43,701 bases of DNA from Alphaproteobacteria bacterium (GCA_027005635.1 JALTLI010000139.1:1-43701); one strand, 5' to 3'. Counted from the stretch's first letter, positions 7,862-16,402 are shown. The notes: generated by a model from the letters alone, not told the origin. Made by a program: numbers and translations.

Positions 7862-8476
7862 CTAACCACCTATGCTTTTTGCAATACTAAATAGAACACT
7901 TTCATTTTTTGGTGATTGTAACTGTTTCCTTCCTTCATCTATCGGACTTGATCCCTGCTGCTGTGTTTTATCAGCTTCTAATGTTTCTACAGGAAAATCT
8001 ATTTCTTTAGTAGATGCAATTATTATTTCAGTTATTTTAGCAGTAAAGAATATAGCTTTTGAATTATCTTTATTTTGGGTAACAGAAATATTTGAAATCA
8101 GCATATTGTTATACTGTTTCAAACCTGTTTGAATATTAATAGGTTCCCTTGCTTCTTGTAACGCTATAAGAGCATCATAGGCCGATTGTGAACGGGTTCT
8201 GCTATCTTCTGAACTACTTCCAAAGAAGCCGGACTGTGTAAATGTATTGCCTATATTTGAAATAACACCTAAACCAAATAAGGGGGAATCAGTTACTACT
8301 CCTTCTAATGTGTATTCTTTTGGTTCTATAATCGCATGATCATTAATATCAGCCCCAAGTTCTACAGGGTTTTTTGTGATTCGTACAGTAGAAGATGTGG
8401 TTTCACTTATAACAGCATCAAGGGTTATATCACCTATTTGTTTATTGGATCTGATTAATAAGTTTTCAAAAGCCAT
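7862..8476 (-). CDS. Dit-like/initiator baseplate protein
   Basis: 204 residues; FENLLIRSNKQIGDITLDAV and EPKEYTLEGVVTDSPL resemble the N-terminal domain of Dit-like proteins that start tail polymerisation in Mu/Pam3-like tails. The middle (AYDALIALQEAREPINIQTG, then YNNMLISNISVTQNKDNSKA) continues that fold, and the C-terminus is polar. It lies directly downstream of the tape measure, consistent with a tail-tip initiator. Confidence 0.72.
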   Translation of the reverse strand: MAFENLLIRSNKQIGDITLDAVISETTSSTVRITKNPVELGADINDHAIIEPKEYTLEGVVTDSPLFGLGVISNIGNTFTQSGFFGSSSEDSRTRSQSAYDALIALQEAREPINIQTGLKQYNNMLISNISVTQNKDNSKAIFFTAKITEIIIASTKEIDFPVETLEADKTQQQGSSPIDEGRKQLQSPKNESVLFSIAKSIGG

Positions 8477-8478
8477 TT

Positions 8479-9978
8479 TTACATATCCACCGTGGAAGTA
8501 GTATTTCTTATACCGTTGCTTATAAATTCTTCCATAACTTTTTTAACTTCCTGTCCGGCTTCTTTAGGACTGTCACTTTTTATAATAATAGTATTTGTTT
8601 GCTTTACTGTATTCTTATTAGAATTATTTTTATTATTTATTGTTGCACCCGCTGAAGCAGGTGGTGAACTACTAAACGGATTAAACCCTGATAAAAATTC
8701 ACCTGCACTATCCAATGCACCTTCAACAGTACCTAATGGATTATCAATAACCTGTTTTATTTTTACAACTGAATCAAAAGTAAATTCACCTATTGCATTT
8801 CCTATATCTTCAAAGAAAACTAAAATATCATTAAGTAAATTCTTTAAAAATTCAAAAGATTTAGTAACCATTGGAAAATCTTTTAACATTTTTCCAAATA
8901 ATGAATCACCGCCATTTATAAAGGTTAAAATATCATCTATTAATAAGCCTAAAGCTGCTATTGCTGCTCCAATTAAAATAGGAATTAAAAGCATTTTAGC
9001 ATTCATAACTAAGGCGGCTGTTCCTGCTGTTCTCATTAAATTGATAAATGTTATAAACATTGCGCCTATACGCATGGCTACAATAGCACCAAAAGTTATT
9101 ACTAATAATTTAAGTGCATTATCAAGGCCGCCTACTACATCTATAAAACGTCCTGTAAGATCCAGTATAAAACTAAAAATTTTACCTAATGCAGAAAGTA
9201 CCTTAGCAAGAATTTTTATAAATTTATCAAATTTCTGTTTGATTATTTTTTTATTTACTTTTAACCATTCTGTAAATGAATCTACTACTTCCTGAAGTTG
9301 TGGTAAAACACCAGTAGCTATCATTCTTCTTACAGTATTAAGTGCCCTTAGCATTCTTGCCTGTGCATCATTAAACGCTTCAGCAGCTTTAGAATCAGCT
9401 TCAGTAATCGTACCTAACGCTTTTGCTTCATTTGTAAGTTTTCTTATTCCTTCAGAACCATCCCTTAATAGTAAATCTATTTCTCTAATACCCAATTTAT
9501 CAGCAAGTTCTAAACGCTGACCTTGATCCCCTAAATTATTTAAAGCATCTGCTGTTTCTGAAAGTAATACATCAGTAGATTTTAATTCACCATTCGTATC
9601 AGTTACGGAAACACCTAAAATACCAAAGGCTTCAATCCCCGAACCAACACCACGGGCGGCCTCTGAAGCCCTTACAGATAAATTCTGAAGGGCACTAGCC
9701 ATATTTTGTGAATTACCTGTAGTAATTTCAGAGGCATGGAGAAGGGCATCATATTCGCCCGTTAAAATATTAACTTGCCGGGCTTGTTTTGTTATTTCAT
9801 CTGTCGCAGTAGCAGAAGTTTTAAGCAAAGTACCTACAGCAGCAGAAGCCGCAAAGGTAACTTTAATAAACTTACTCAAAATGGCTTTACTTCTATCTAC
9901 AGACTTTTGAAATGAATCTAAATCCTTTTCATCAAATTCAAAGCCTAAGCCTACTAAAAGTTCATCAATGATAGCCAT
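8479..9978 (-). CDS. Tail tape measure protein
   Basis: 499 residues. N-terminal helical, Ala/Ser-rich part (residues 1-230), then hydrophobic segments around residues 255-360 (LAKVLSALGKIFSFILDLTG, LLVITFGAIVAMRIGAMFIT, AALGLLIDDILTFIN), then a polar coiled C-terminus. This is the usual plan of tape measures that fix tail length and help DNA cross the inner membrane. At about 0.15 nm per residue it predicts a tail of roughly 75 nm (inference). It follows the tail chaperone pair. A long antisense ORF inside it is a shadow. Confidence 0.85.
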   Translation of the reverse strand: MAIIDELLVGLGFEFDEKDLDSFQKSVDRSKAILSKFIKVTFAASAAVGTLLKTSATATDEITKQARQVNILTGEYDALLHASEITTGNSQNMASALQNLSVRASEAARGVGSGIEAFGILGVSVTDTNGELKSTDVLLSETADALNNLGDQGQRLELADKLGIREIDLLLRDGSEGIRKLTNEAKALGTITEADSKAAEAFNDAQARMLRALNTVRRMIATGVLPQLQEVVDSFTEWLKVNKKIIKQKFDKFIKILAKVLSALGKIFSFILDLTGRFIDVVGGLDNALKLLVITFGAIVAMRIGAMFITFINLMRTAGTAALVMNAKMLLIPILIGAAIAALGLLIDDILTFINGGDSLFGKMLKDFPMVTKSFEFLKNLLNDILVFFEDIGNAIGEFTFDSVVKIKQVIDNPLGTVEGALDSAGEFLSGFNPFSSSPPASAGATINNKNNSNKNTVKQTNTIIIKSDSPKEAGQEVKKVMEEFISNGIRNTTSTVDM

Positions 9979-9980
9979 TA

Positions 9981-10127
9981 TTACTTTCTGCCTTTCGGTT
10001 TTAATGCTTCTTTAAGATCTAATGCTTCATGCATATCAGCCAGATCTTCTATTGAATAGGTTCCATCCTGTAATTCATGCAATTTGCATAGTGGCGGTTC
10101 TGCAAGAATCGGCCGCCATATTTCCAT
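9981..10127 (-). CDS. Tail assembly chaperone, downstream (T-like) frame
   Basis: 48 codons from ATG 10127: MEIWRPILAEPPLCKLHELQ, then DGTYSIEDLADMHEALDLKE. The W-x-x-x-L-x-x-P-P-L-C and DGT-x-x-x-D-x-A-x-M pattern matches small downstream chaperones of Mu-like tails. The frame is open upstream as far as a GGGGAAA run inside the end of the previous gene, so it is probably made as a -1 frameshift fusion rather than from its own ATG. It ends 2 nt before the tape measure start. Confidence 0.72.
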   Translation of the reverse strand: MEIWRPILAEPPLCKLHELQDGTYSIEDLADMHEALDLKEALKPKGRK

Positions 10128-10141
10128 TTTTAAATTAGGTG

Positions 10142-10594
10142 CTATTCTTTCAATGCTTTCCCCGCTGTGTCCCTCAGTTTTTCTATGTTTAGGCCGAAGC
10201 CTTTTATAAAATTTCCATAGTTCACCTCAAGCACAAAAAAGAACACCTGATACATTTCTGAATATTCATCCTGAAAGGCTTCATCAAAAGAAATGGCTTC
10301 TGAACCCATGCCATCCATAATACGCTTACCATCACGGGTAGCAGTTTCTACCACTCGTTTTATTAAAGCCATTAATTCTTCAGGATTAACACTGTTAAAA
10401 ATAGAATCCAATGCCTTACCAAAGGCTTCAGCCTGTACTTCATCATCTTTACCTTTTGCAGTTAATAAAGATGGGAGAGCCTTACCTAAAATACGGGTCA
10501 ATTCATATTTTAATGGTAATGCTTTAGTTGGGGGCAGTTGTCTTACATAGTAAGAATGCCCATTGATCATTTTCTTATCTTCGCGTGTTGCCAT
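10142..10594 (-). CDS. Tail assembly chaperone, upstream (G-like) frame
   Basis: 150 residues, helical and acidic in the C-terminal half; it lies between tube and tape measure, where tail chaperones coat the tape measure during assembly. It starts MATREDKKMINGHSYYVRQL and has repeated short helices (ALDSIFNSVNPEELMALIKR). The last codons contain the run G-CGG-GGA-AAG-C where a -1 slip would extend it into the following frame. Confidence 0.72.
   Translation of the reverse strand: MATREDKKMINGHSYYVRQLPPTKALPLKYELTRILGKALPSLLTAKGKDDEVQAEAFGKALDSIFNSVNPEELMALIKRVVETATRDGKRIMDGMGSEAISFDEAFQDEYSEMYQVFFFVLEVNYGNFIKGFGLNIEKLRDTAGKALKE
10154..10165 (-). other. Candidate -1 ribosomal frameshift site
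   Basis: Read on the minus strand the site is GCG GGG AAA GCA, six codons before the stop of the first chaperone frame. A -1 slip on GGG joins TAG to ESIERIAPNLK and then MEIWRPI. It is not in the canonical X-XXY-YYZ register of lambda G/GT (the A-site would re-pair AAA with GAA), so the exact slip codon is uncertain. Confidence 0.55.
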
Positions 10595-10631
10595 AATTAA
10601 TACCAGCCTTATTAAATCCAGCCTAAATAAA

Positions 10632-10698
10632 ATCTGCTAACCGAGGTACATTAAAACAGGGCTGGTCTATTTAATGTACTTAGCCCCGATCAGCAGAT
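10632..10698 (-). terminator. Stem-loop with U-rich tail after the tube gene (attenuator-like)
   Basis: In the 109-bp gap between tube and chaperone genes, a 7-bp outer stem (632-638 with 692-698, ATCTGCT/AGCAGAT) encloses a perfect 10-bp inner stem (646-655 with 670-679, GTACATTAAA). On the minus-strand transcript it is followed by TTTTATTT. A partial terminator would keep tube and sheath mRNA more abundant than the chaperone and tape-measure mRNA. Confidence 0.55.
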
Positions 10699-10703
10699 AA
10701 CCT

Positions 10704-11123
10704 TTATGCCCCACCCAGAAGCATATCTAACCGTTCAACCACTATACGCCATTCCTGCCCATTGATACTTGTACCACGGGAGAGATCAGCGGGTTTAGGG
10801 ATGTAACCCTGTGTACCTGATGCAAGATCATTACCTTCTGTATCTTTGAACTGTACAAAAACAGGCACAAAAGCCCCATTTTCAGCAGCAGTAACAAGCC
10901 CGGTTAAAAATTCATTACTTTTTGATGTTTGCTGTAGATTAAAGGTAAATTCACCTGACCGATCAGCAGATAAGGAAACTGCCATTTCACCACTTGCACC
11001 AATTACATGGGATGCTGAATCATTAAGCCGGGCAATCTGAATTACATCATCACCTTCAGCCCATTCACCAATTTCCACACCTTGTACAAGAACAATGGTA
11101 TTTAAAAAGCTATATGTTTTCAT
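10704..11123 (-). CDS. Tail tube protein (DUF3277)
   Basis: 139 residues with the DUF3277 pattern: YSFLNTIVLVQGVEIGEWAE, DDVIQIARLNDSASHVIGAS, GEMAVSLSADRSGEFTFNLQ. It polymerises into the inner tube of the contractile tail. It sits 3 bp after the sheath gene, as usual for the sheath-tube pair, and is followed by an attenuator-like hairpin. Confidence 0.88.
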   Translation of the reverse strand: MKTYSFLNTIVLVQGVEIGEWAEGDDVIQIARLNDSASHVIGASGEMAVSLSADRSGEFTFNLQQTSKSNEFLTGLVTAAENGAFVPVFVQFKDTEGNDLASGTQGYIPKPADLSRGTSINGQEWRIVVERLDMLLGGA

Positions 11124-11126
11124 GTT

Positions 11127-12581
11127 TTAACGCTCCAAAGTTCCGTTAATTTGAACAGTATGTACAGCACCCGCCAATAATGCAGTAAAGCTAAGGGTGG
11201 GGGCTTTACGGGCATCTTTATCAGCCTGTGGCATATCAGCTACAGCCTGAACAGACGTAGAATAACCAAGCCCTAAAAATGTTCCATCTATTGTGGTTCC
11301 CGGTGCAAGTAACCCATTATTTACACCTTCATCCAATGCTTTAATTAATTGTTGTTCTAAAGCAGCACCACCTTTATCAGTCAATGGTACTTTTGTTGTG
11401 CGGGAATAAAGATAACCGAAAACATTATTTTCAATGGCATTAGTAAGCCAATCAACACCATGAACTTCATCAAAGAATACACCATTTGCCGTAACGCCTT
11501 CAGCCACAATAGAAACATTGCCTACACTGGTGTAAACATTAACATTTTTTCCTTCTGTAGCTAATTTTTCAGAAGTTGTTAATTGGGTTACACTAACACC
11601 CGGCAACTGTTTGAACTTCAAAGTAATTGTTGTATCAGTTCCCCCAAAATCTACAGTAAATGCACGGGCAAAAGCTGAAACGTGCGGGTACATTGTTGGG
11701 TCAGGATGATAGAAAGTAAAAGTTCTTCTATAACCAGACAGCTTTAATAGAGATCCAATATCTGTAGTGATTGCGGCATTTAGAATTGTTGCATCTTGTG
11801 AACTATGGCAAAGCACCTTTACACGGGCTTCTATATCAGCCGCTAATGCTTGAATCTGTGTAGCTGTAAGGCCATTTGTAACTGCCAGCCCATACCACGC
11901 ATTAGACTTATCAATGATTGGGGCTACAGCATCCACAGGATCAGCTTCAGCCACAAAGCCTGTTTGTAATGTAGCAACACCTACCGCAGTATCCATAAGG
12001 GCTGTTAAAGCTGTTCCTGAAGCCGCTGCTGAAGTGGCTGATACTGTAGATGTAGCACCTGTAGTGCCAGAAGTAAAAATAAATGCACCGTTGATATACT
12101 GAACTGTAGCGGCTGTAAATCCACCTGCTGCTATTGCCTGAACTGCTGCTTCAATAATTGCCGCTACTGCTGCCATACTTGTGGCGGTAGTAAAATCCAT
12201 ATTTAAAATATCATTGGCAACACCATCTATGGAAATATTAAAACTTCCATCTGTGATAGCGTTCCATGTTGCTAAAGTGGATGTATTGTTACCTCCACCT
12301 AACATCTGCCCCGGCTGATCAGTAGTGAATTGTCTGCTGATAGCTAACTGTGTGGGTTTTGGCTCCTGTGAAAAATAGGCTTTTGCCATATCTAATTCAG
12401 GATCACCATCAGAAAAATCATTTTCTACCCCTGTAATATCTGAATAAAAGCGGATTCTTTCTACAGCGGGTATTACATCAGTAGTACCTAAAATATTTAA
12501 TACCCCAAAACCTGCCCGGCTAGGATATTGTGGGGTGGTAGAAATACCCACATTTACAATAGTGGAAGCTGGTATAGTCAT
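11127..12581 (-). CDS. Tail sheath protein (DUF3383)
   Basis: 484 residues. The opening (STIVNVGISTTPQYPSRAGF, GVLNILGTTDVIPAVERIRF) and C-terminal LGYSTSVQAVADMPQADKDA and RKAPTLSFTALLAGAVHTVQ match DUF3383 sheaths of Mu-like and small lytic myophages. It surrounds the tube and contracts on adsorption. It makes the phage a contractile-tailed virus. The start abuts the neck gene stop (1-bp overlap). Confidence 0.92.
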   Translation of the reverse strand: MTIPASTIVNVGISTTPQYPSRAGFGVLNILGTTDVIPAVERIRFYSDITGVENDFSDGDPELDMAKAYFSQEPKPTQLAISRQFTTDQPGQMLGGGNNTSTLATWNAITDGSFNISIDGVANDILNMDFTTATSMAAVAAIIEAAVQAIAAGGFTAATVQYINGAFIFTSGTTGATSTVSATSAAASGTALTALMDTAVGVATLQTGFVAEADPVDAVAPIIDKSNAWYGLAVTNGLTATQIQALAADIEARVKVLCHSSQDATILNAAITTDIGSLLKLSGYRRTFTFYHPDPTMYPHVSAFARAFTVDFGGTDTTITLKFKQLPGVSVTQLTTSEKLATEGKNVNVYTSVGNVSIVAEGVTANGVFFDEVHGVDWLTNAIENNVFGYLYSRTTKVPLTDKGGAALEQQLIKALDEGVNNGLLAPGTTIDGTFLGLGYSTSVQAVADMPQADKDARKAPTLSFTALLAGAVHTVQINGTLER

Positions 12582-13111
12582 TATGATGACCTCACGTTAA
12601 TGTTTATATTGGTTACATTATCCCCTGATTCTGCTACACCATTAATATCTGCTGAATCAACAGCAAGAACAGTATCAGTGAAATTGGTTAAGGCATAAAG
12701 AGTTAAATCTAATTGTGCTCTTTTTTCCCATAATTCTTTATTAATTTCAGATATATCTCTAATATCTGAAACCCCTGCATATCCTAAATTTCCGGCTTTA
12801 AAAATATCTTGTAAAGCATTTCCTTGTAATTGTGTTTCAAAAGAACTAGCATTTTCAAAAGCATTATCTTTAAAAAAATTAACACTTACTTTTATTTCCC
12901 TGATACCATCTATATTTTCATCAAGATCAATCAGTAAATCATTAGTCAGAGTTACACGATCTAAACCTAATTTTCTTGCAGGTGTTACAAATATGGTAGC
13001 ATAATTAACTGTAGGCCGGGGTGCATCTTGATTAGCTATAATAACTTCTATGCCCGTAGCCTGTGATATAGCATTTACCATAACATCTTCAATGGAAGTT
13101 AAATTAAGCAT
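12581..13111 (-). CDS. Neck/tail terminator protein (gp12-like)
   Basis: 176 residues; VNAISQATGIEVIIANQDAP, RPTVNYATIFVTPARKLG and IREIKVSVNFFKDNAFENAS match the phage neck terminator family that caps the tube and sheath before head joining. It lies directly upstream of the sheath gene, the conserved place. It ends overlapping the sheath start. Confidence 0.75.
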   Translation of the reverse strand: MLNLTSIEDVMVNAISQATGIEVIIANQDAPRPTVNYATIFVTPARKLGLDRVTLTNDLLIDLDENIDGIREIKVSVNFFKDNAFENASSFETQLQGNALQDIFKAGNLGYAGVSDIRDISEINKELWEKRAQLDLTLYALTNFTDTVLAVDSADINGVAESGDNVTNININVRSS

Positions 13112-13436
13112 TTATACGCCCTGCTAAAACTTTATAATACCCGTGGTGGTTCCAAGGGGTTACAGAAAAAACACGGTAACTATTTGCGCCATCTACTATT
13201 ATATCTGTAGTCCTCACCCCTGCAATATCATTAGTATAAATCTTTATACCTTCGTTAATTTCTTCACCTTCTGGCTTTGACCTTAATTCTTTTGGTGTAG
13301 CTGGCTGTACCGAACCAATTAAACTTGACTCAATTAAAGCAGGTTCAACAAATCGGCCATTAACATAATTTCCTGCTTGCCTTCTTTGTATTTTTACGGT
13401 TCTTTGAAAAGCTAATGGTATTACTGGAAATGTCAT
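13104..13436 (-). CDS. Head-tail connector / head closure protein
   Basis: 110 residues, all beta, with FQRTVKIQRRQAGNYVNGRF at the start and NSYRVFSVTPWNHHGYYKVL near the end, a pattern of small head-closure proteins in DUF3383-type myophages. It is embedded among neck genes with short overlaps on both sides (8 and 4 nt). Assignment rests on gene order and size. Confidence 0.65.
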   Translation of the reverse strand: MTFPVIPLAFQRTVKIQRRQAGNYVNGRFVEPALIESSLIGSVQPATPKELRSKPEGEEINEGIKIYTNDIAGVRTTDIIVDGANSYRVFSVTPWNHHGYYKVLAGRINA

Positions 13437-13900
13437 TTCTTAAATTCCCATCTTATGCTTTGCCTCATGTGCCCTGTATCAATCAGAGGGTTACTTGATT
13501 TTTTATTTATAATTGTTTGTAGCTTCAACGCTGGACTTCTCAGTGTAACAATTTTTTGCTGTACTGCTGCCTGCATCATCTGTCCAAGTAAGGGTAAAAC
13601 ATCTTTAGAATTTTTATTAAGTGTAAGGATGCTTTTTGCTGCTCCGTCCTTCCAAAATTTTAAAAATGTTTCTCTATTTTCATCAAGTGAAGATCTTAAA
13701 AATGATCTTTCAGGAATTTTACCATCTGATGAACCAAATTCATGAACAATCCCTACCATTATTACACTTGTCCCATCCGGGTAAGGTGAAGCATCTTTAG
13801 GAAGCCCTACTAATAAGCCAGATTTTTGTTTAGCTATTTTCTGAAGTTCATTAATAGCTTTATTTATTTTCTTCCCCCCTTTAATTTTATTTTTAGCCAC
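13433..13900 (-). CDS. Neck protein, HK97 gp10/virion morphogenesis-like
   Basis: The preferred start is GTG 13900 (MAKNKIKGGKKINKAINELQ), with AGGTGA 4 nt upstream and just after the previous stop. An upstream TTG at 13939 would overlap the previous gene by 31 nt and lacks a ribosome binding site. 155 residues: IVHEFGSSDGKIPERSFLRS and SSNPLIDTGHMRQSIRWEF are the hallmark strings of the HK97-gp10-like / minor tail completion family. It acts at the neck during tail joining. Confidence 0.78.
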   Translation of the reverse strand: MAKNKIKGGKKINKAINELQKIAKQKSGLLVGLPKDASPYPDGTSVIMVGIVHEFGSSDGKIPERSFLRSSLDENRETFLKFWKDGAAKSILTLNKNSKDVLPLLGQMMQAAVQQKIVTLRSPALKLQTIINKKSSNPLIDTGHMRQSIRWEFKK

Positions 13901-13908
13901 AATATCAC

Positions 13909-14289
13909 CTAACCATTTATGGTTAATATTCCGGGGCAATATCTACGCAATAAAGCCAAATATTGTTGTCCATAAGTTGTAGAATTAAAATAAGCATCAG
14001 ATCCTTTTTCAGCGTTATTAACTGCATAACTTACTGAAACTTCACCTACTGACTGTGAAGCTATTGGTGCTGATGTTCCTGTATTGCCATTTTTAGAACT
14101 TTCACCAACTGTTAAATAATGAGCTGCTAAATAAGCAGTAATTCTATCAGCAATAGAAGTTTTAAATTTTGTTTGATCTACATCCTCTAAAGCATCATCA
14201 ATAAAAGTTTGAACATAGCTATCAGGAAAAATAGCAGTATCACTATATTCAGGAAAACGCGCTCGGAATGTTTGCACTATCAACGCCAT
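13909..14289 (-). CDS. Head-tail adaptor (DUF4054)
   Basis: 126 residues; IVQTFRARFPEYSDTAIFPD, SYVQTFIDDALEDVD, DRITAYLAAHYLTVGESS and YGQQYLALLRRY fit DUF4054, helical adaptor proteins bound under the portal. It starts by overlapping the stop of the coiled-coil membrane protein upstream by one base. Confidence 0.8.
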   Translation of the reverse strand: MALIVQTFRARFPEYSDTAIFPDSYVQTFIDDALEDVDQTKFKTSIADRITAYLAAHYLTVGESSKNGNTGTSAPIASQSVGEVSVSYAVNNAEKGSDAYFNSTTYGQQYLALLRRYCPGILTING

Positions 14290-14642
14290 TATTTGTTTTC
14301 CTTATTTTCTATCTTCAAACTTTTCTGATATTTATCGTGTGGTAAAACAGCAGCTTTTAATCCATGATTACTATTTAAAAATATAGCAATTAGAAATGCC
14401 GCAATTAATCCACCTATCCATTTAAGAATAGACTGTATATCAACTGTAGAAGTATTATTTCCTGCTAAAGCTATTTTTATTTCACTAAGATCACTGGTGC
14501 AAGCATCTATATTTGCCCCAAATCTTCCTAGTGTCTCATGATGATAGCCTACCCTTTCTTCTAACCGGGCAACTACCCTCAATTCCTTTTTAATAGCTTT
14601 TACTTCATCCCTAATTTCTTTTAATAATTCTTCAGGTGACAT
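14289..14642 (-). CDS. Coiled-coil protein with one membrane segment (XhlA-like shape)
   Basis: 117 residues. Residues 1-55 form an acidic and basic heptad-like helix (LKEIRDEVKAIKKELRVVAR, LEERVGYHHETLGRF), then a TM segment near residues 74-90 (WIGGLIAAFLIAIFL) and a polar tail. The shape resembles XhlA-type membrane-associated phage proteins, usually found in lysis modules, yet here it sits between capsid and connector genes with tight spacing. Function unknown; holin-associated, DNA ejection or superinfection roles are all possible. Confidence 0.7.
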   Translation of the reverse strand: MSPEELLKEIRDEVKAIKKELRVVARLEERVGYHHETLGRFGANIDACTSDLSEIKIALAGNNTSTVDIQSILKWIGGLIAAFLIAIFLNSNHGLKAAVLPHDKYQKSLKIENKENK

Positions 14643-14672
14643 ACAGCCTACCCACCTACATAAAGTTAATGG

Positions 14673-14987
14673 TTATTTATTGCCTGAGTTTTCTTCTGGA
14701 TTTTCACCAGATCCATTTTCAGAATCTTCACCATTTTCTTCATTTTCCAGATTATCATTTTCCTGTTCAAAATCTTCAGGAACTTGAATAGGGGCTTTTT
14801 TACCCACTACCAGATCACCTTTATCAAGATAGCCCTGAACCACAGGGTTTTTCTTTAAAAGGTTCCATTCACCATCTGGGATGGTTTTGAAATCCATAGG
14901 ATTAAGGCGGTGCTTAACAAGCCCACCACGTTTTAACCGACAATTAAGGGTAATTGGTCGGGCACAATTATTCAAAATACCAGCCAT
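14673..14987 (-). CDS. Small virion-region protein with acidic tail (DUF7302-like)
   Basis: 104 residues. Residues 1-65 are a compact domain (ARPITLNCRLKRGGLVKHRL, NPMDFKTIPDGEWNLLKKNP, VVQGYLDKGDLVV). Residues 70-104 are Glu/Asn/Gly-rich and disordered. It follows the major capsid gene by one base, a common place for head decoration or assembly proteins. A clear paralogue lies in the early region at 29691-29915. Confidence 0.72.
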   Translation of the reverse strand: MAGILNNCARPITLNCRLKRGGLVKHRLNPMDFKTIPDGEWNLLKKNPVVQGYLDKGDLVVGKKAPIQVPEDFEQENDNLENEENGEDSENGSGENPEENSGNK

Positions 14988-14988
14988 T

Positions 14989-15918
14989 TTAAATATCCTC
15001 TGCTACTGCTGCTGAAAGTGGGTAGTACACATTAACGCCAGCGATTGAAGCCATACCGGGAATAACAATTTCTAAGCCCTGTTCTTGAGGCGCAAAATAT
15101 TGAAGTTCACCGGGAATTTCAAGCTGTAATTTATCCGGGCGGCGTGTATAAGCTACCATGATATTTACACCACCTGTACCAGCACCTACCAGTTCATTAA
15201 CTGGGATCACATCATCCACAGAGTTAAGGAAAGGTGAGTTCTGTACAATGTACTGCAAAATAGTTGTATCACTGTTAGAAGCACGGGGAGTAGATGCAAT
15301 GTAATTCCAGTTTGTAGGTGGAAGCAGCAAAGTATCAGCCCGTTCTTTCATCTTGGTGTTTTCAAAAATATCACCAAACAGATCATTAATATCAAACAGA
15401 ATTTCATCAGGTGTTTTGGTAGTCCACTGTGGAGTACCACCAGCACCATTGACCACTGTTACTGTGGGGATGTTAGGGTTAGACAGGAAGCCGGGAAGCC
15501 CTGCATCAGTACGACCATTAAATGCAATATCATTAATCAGTTCTTCAACTGAACGGCGTGATGCATTTGCCCTCTGCTGATCCAGTGAACGGCCTGTAAG
15601 TTGTGAAGCAGCAATTTCTTTAACTGTATAACCATAAGAAGTACCAGCTTCTTTAACAGGAATGGTAACTTCCTTACCACCCACATCAGCACGAGGCAGA
15701 TCTTTGGCATAGTTGTTAATCAGTTTAGCAGCACCTACTTTATCATAAGAACGATAAGTAATAGATGTAATGGCAAAGCCGCCTTCATTACTGACTGGGA
15801 AAAGTGAACGCGCAATTAAATCGGCATACTGAACATCATAAGACTGTGATTTAATTAGCTCCAATTCACGCTGAAAAAATGCGCCTTGTGGGGCATCCAG
15901 AAGTTTAAAAGTTTGCAT
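14989..15918 (-). CDS. Major capsid protein (DUF2184, HK97 fold)
   Basis: The start is ATG 15918 (MQTFKLLDAPQGAFFQRELE) because a GGGG ribosome binding site lies 9 nt upstream; an upstream TTG would include that site. 309 residues. QYADLIARSLFPVSNEGGFA, EVTIPVKEAGTSYGYTVKEI, DIAFNGRTDAGLPGFLSNPN and LPPTNWNYIAS match DUF2184 capsid proteins. There is no long delta domain, in keeping with a separate scaffold made from the nested start in the upstream protease gene. Composition is richer in G+C at third positions than neighbours, as expected for a highly expressed gene. Confidence 0.88.
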   Translation of the reverse strand: MQTFKLLDAPQGAFFQRELELIKSQSYDVQYADLIARSLFPVSNEGGFAITSITYRSYDKVGAAKLINNYAKDLPRADVGGKEVTIPVKEAGTSYGYTVKEIAASQLTGRSLDQQRANASRRSVEELINDIAFNGRTDAGLPGFLSNPNIPTVTVVNGAGGTPQWTTKTPDEILFDINDLFGDIFENTKMKERADTLLLPPTNWNYIASTPRASNSDTTILQYIVQNSPFLNSVDDVIPVNELVGAGTGGVNIMVAYTRRPDKLQLEIPGELQYFAPQEQGLEIVIPGMASIAGVNVYYPLSAAVAEDI

Positions 15919-15934
15919 ATTTATTTTCCCCAAA

Positions 15935-16402
15935 TTAACCTAAACGGATTTTACCAATTTTACCGGCTGCCACATCTTCTTCCAATGTTGCCCCGGCAAT
16001 TAGTGTTTCACCAGCACCTACAGCACCGGCATCAATAACACCAGTAGTATCAGTAAACTTAATAGCATCACCGGCAGAACCACCGGAAGGGATAGCTACA
16101 TAAATTTGACCACCGGAACCTAAACGCATTACAGCCAGTGTATCTTTATCTTCATACTGAACCGCGCCTGTATTAGCCGCACCTTCGCGGGCAAGATCAC
16201 GAACAGATACACCCAGTTCTTGACCTGCACCAGAGCCAATGCCTACGGCCGCCTGCCCATCATTAGTACCACGAGAAACAATTACACCAAAAGGGACTAC
16301 ACCTTCAGCCTGTTTTGAATCAATTTCATTAAAGCCAATATCTGCAAGCTGACCAGCTACAGCATTAGCAGTATTAATATCATAAGCTGTTTGAACAGTC
16401 AT
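15935..16402 (-). CDS. Capsid cement/decoration protein
   Basis: 155 residues, glycine- and alanine-rich and beta-structured: GVVPFGVIVSRGTNDGQAAV, then GQIYVAIPSGGSAGDAI, ending GAGETLIAGATLEEDVAAG and KIGKIRLG. Such GxT..E..A proteins placed between protease/scaffold and capsid are cement proteins that trimerise on the head surface. It is separated by about 16 bp from the capsid start. Confidence 0.75.
   Translation of the reverse strand: MTVQTAYDINTANAVAGQLADIGFNEIDSKQAEGVVPFGVIVSRGTNDGQAAVGIGSGAGQELGVSVRDLAREGAANTGAVQYEDKDTLAVMRLGSGGQIYVAIPSGGSAGDAIKFTDTTGVIDAGAVGAGETLIAGATLEEDVAAGKIGKIRLG

Noticed and set aside
8492..9295. 267-codon open frame on the plus strand inside the tape measure gene
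   Set aside because: It is antisense to a well-supported gene, with low-complexity I/L/S/F composition typical of a shadow frame and no ribosome binding site context.
13901..13939. TTG start extending the neck protein upstream
   Set aside because: The GTG at 13900 has AGGTGA at proper distance right after the previous stop, while the TTG overlaps the previous gene by 31 nt and lacks a ribosome binding site.
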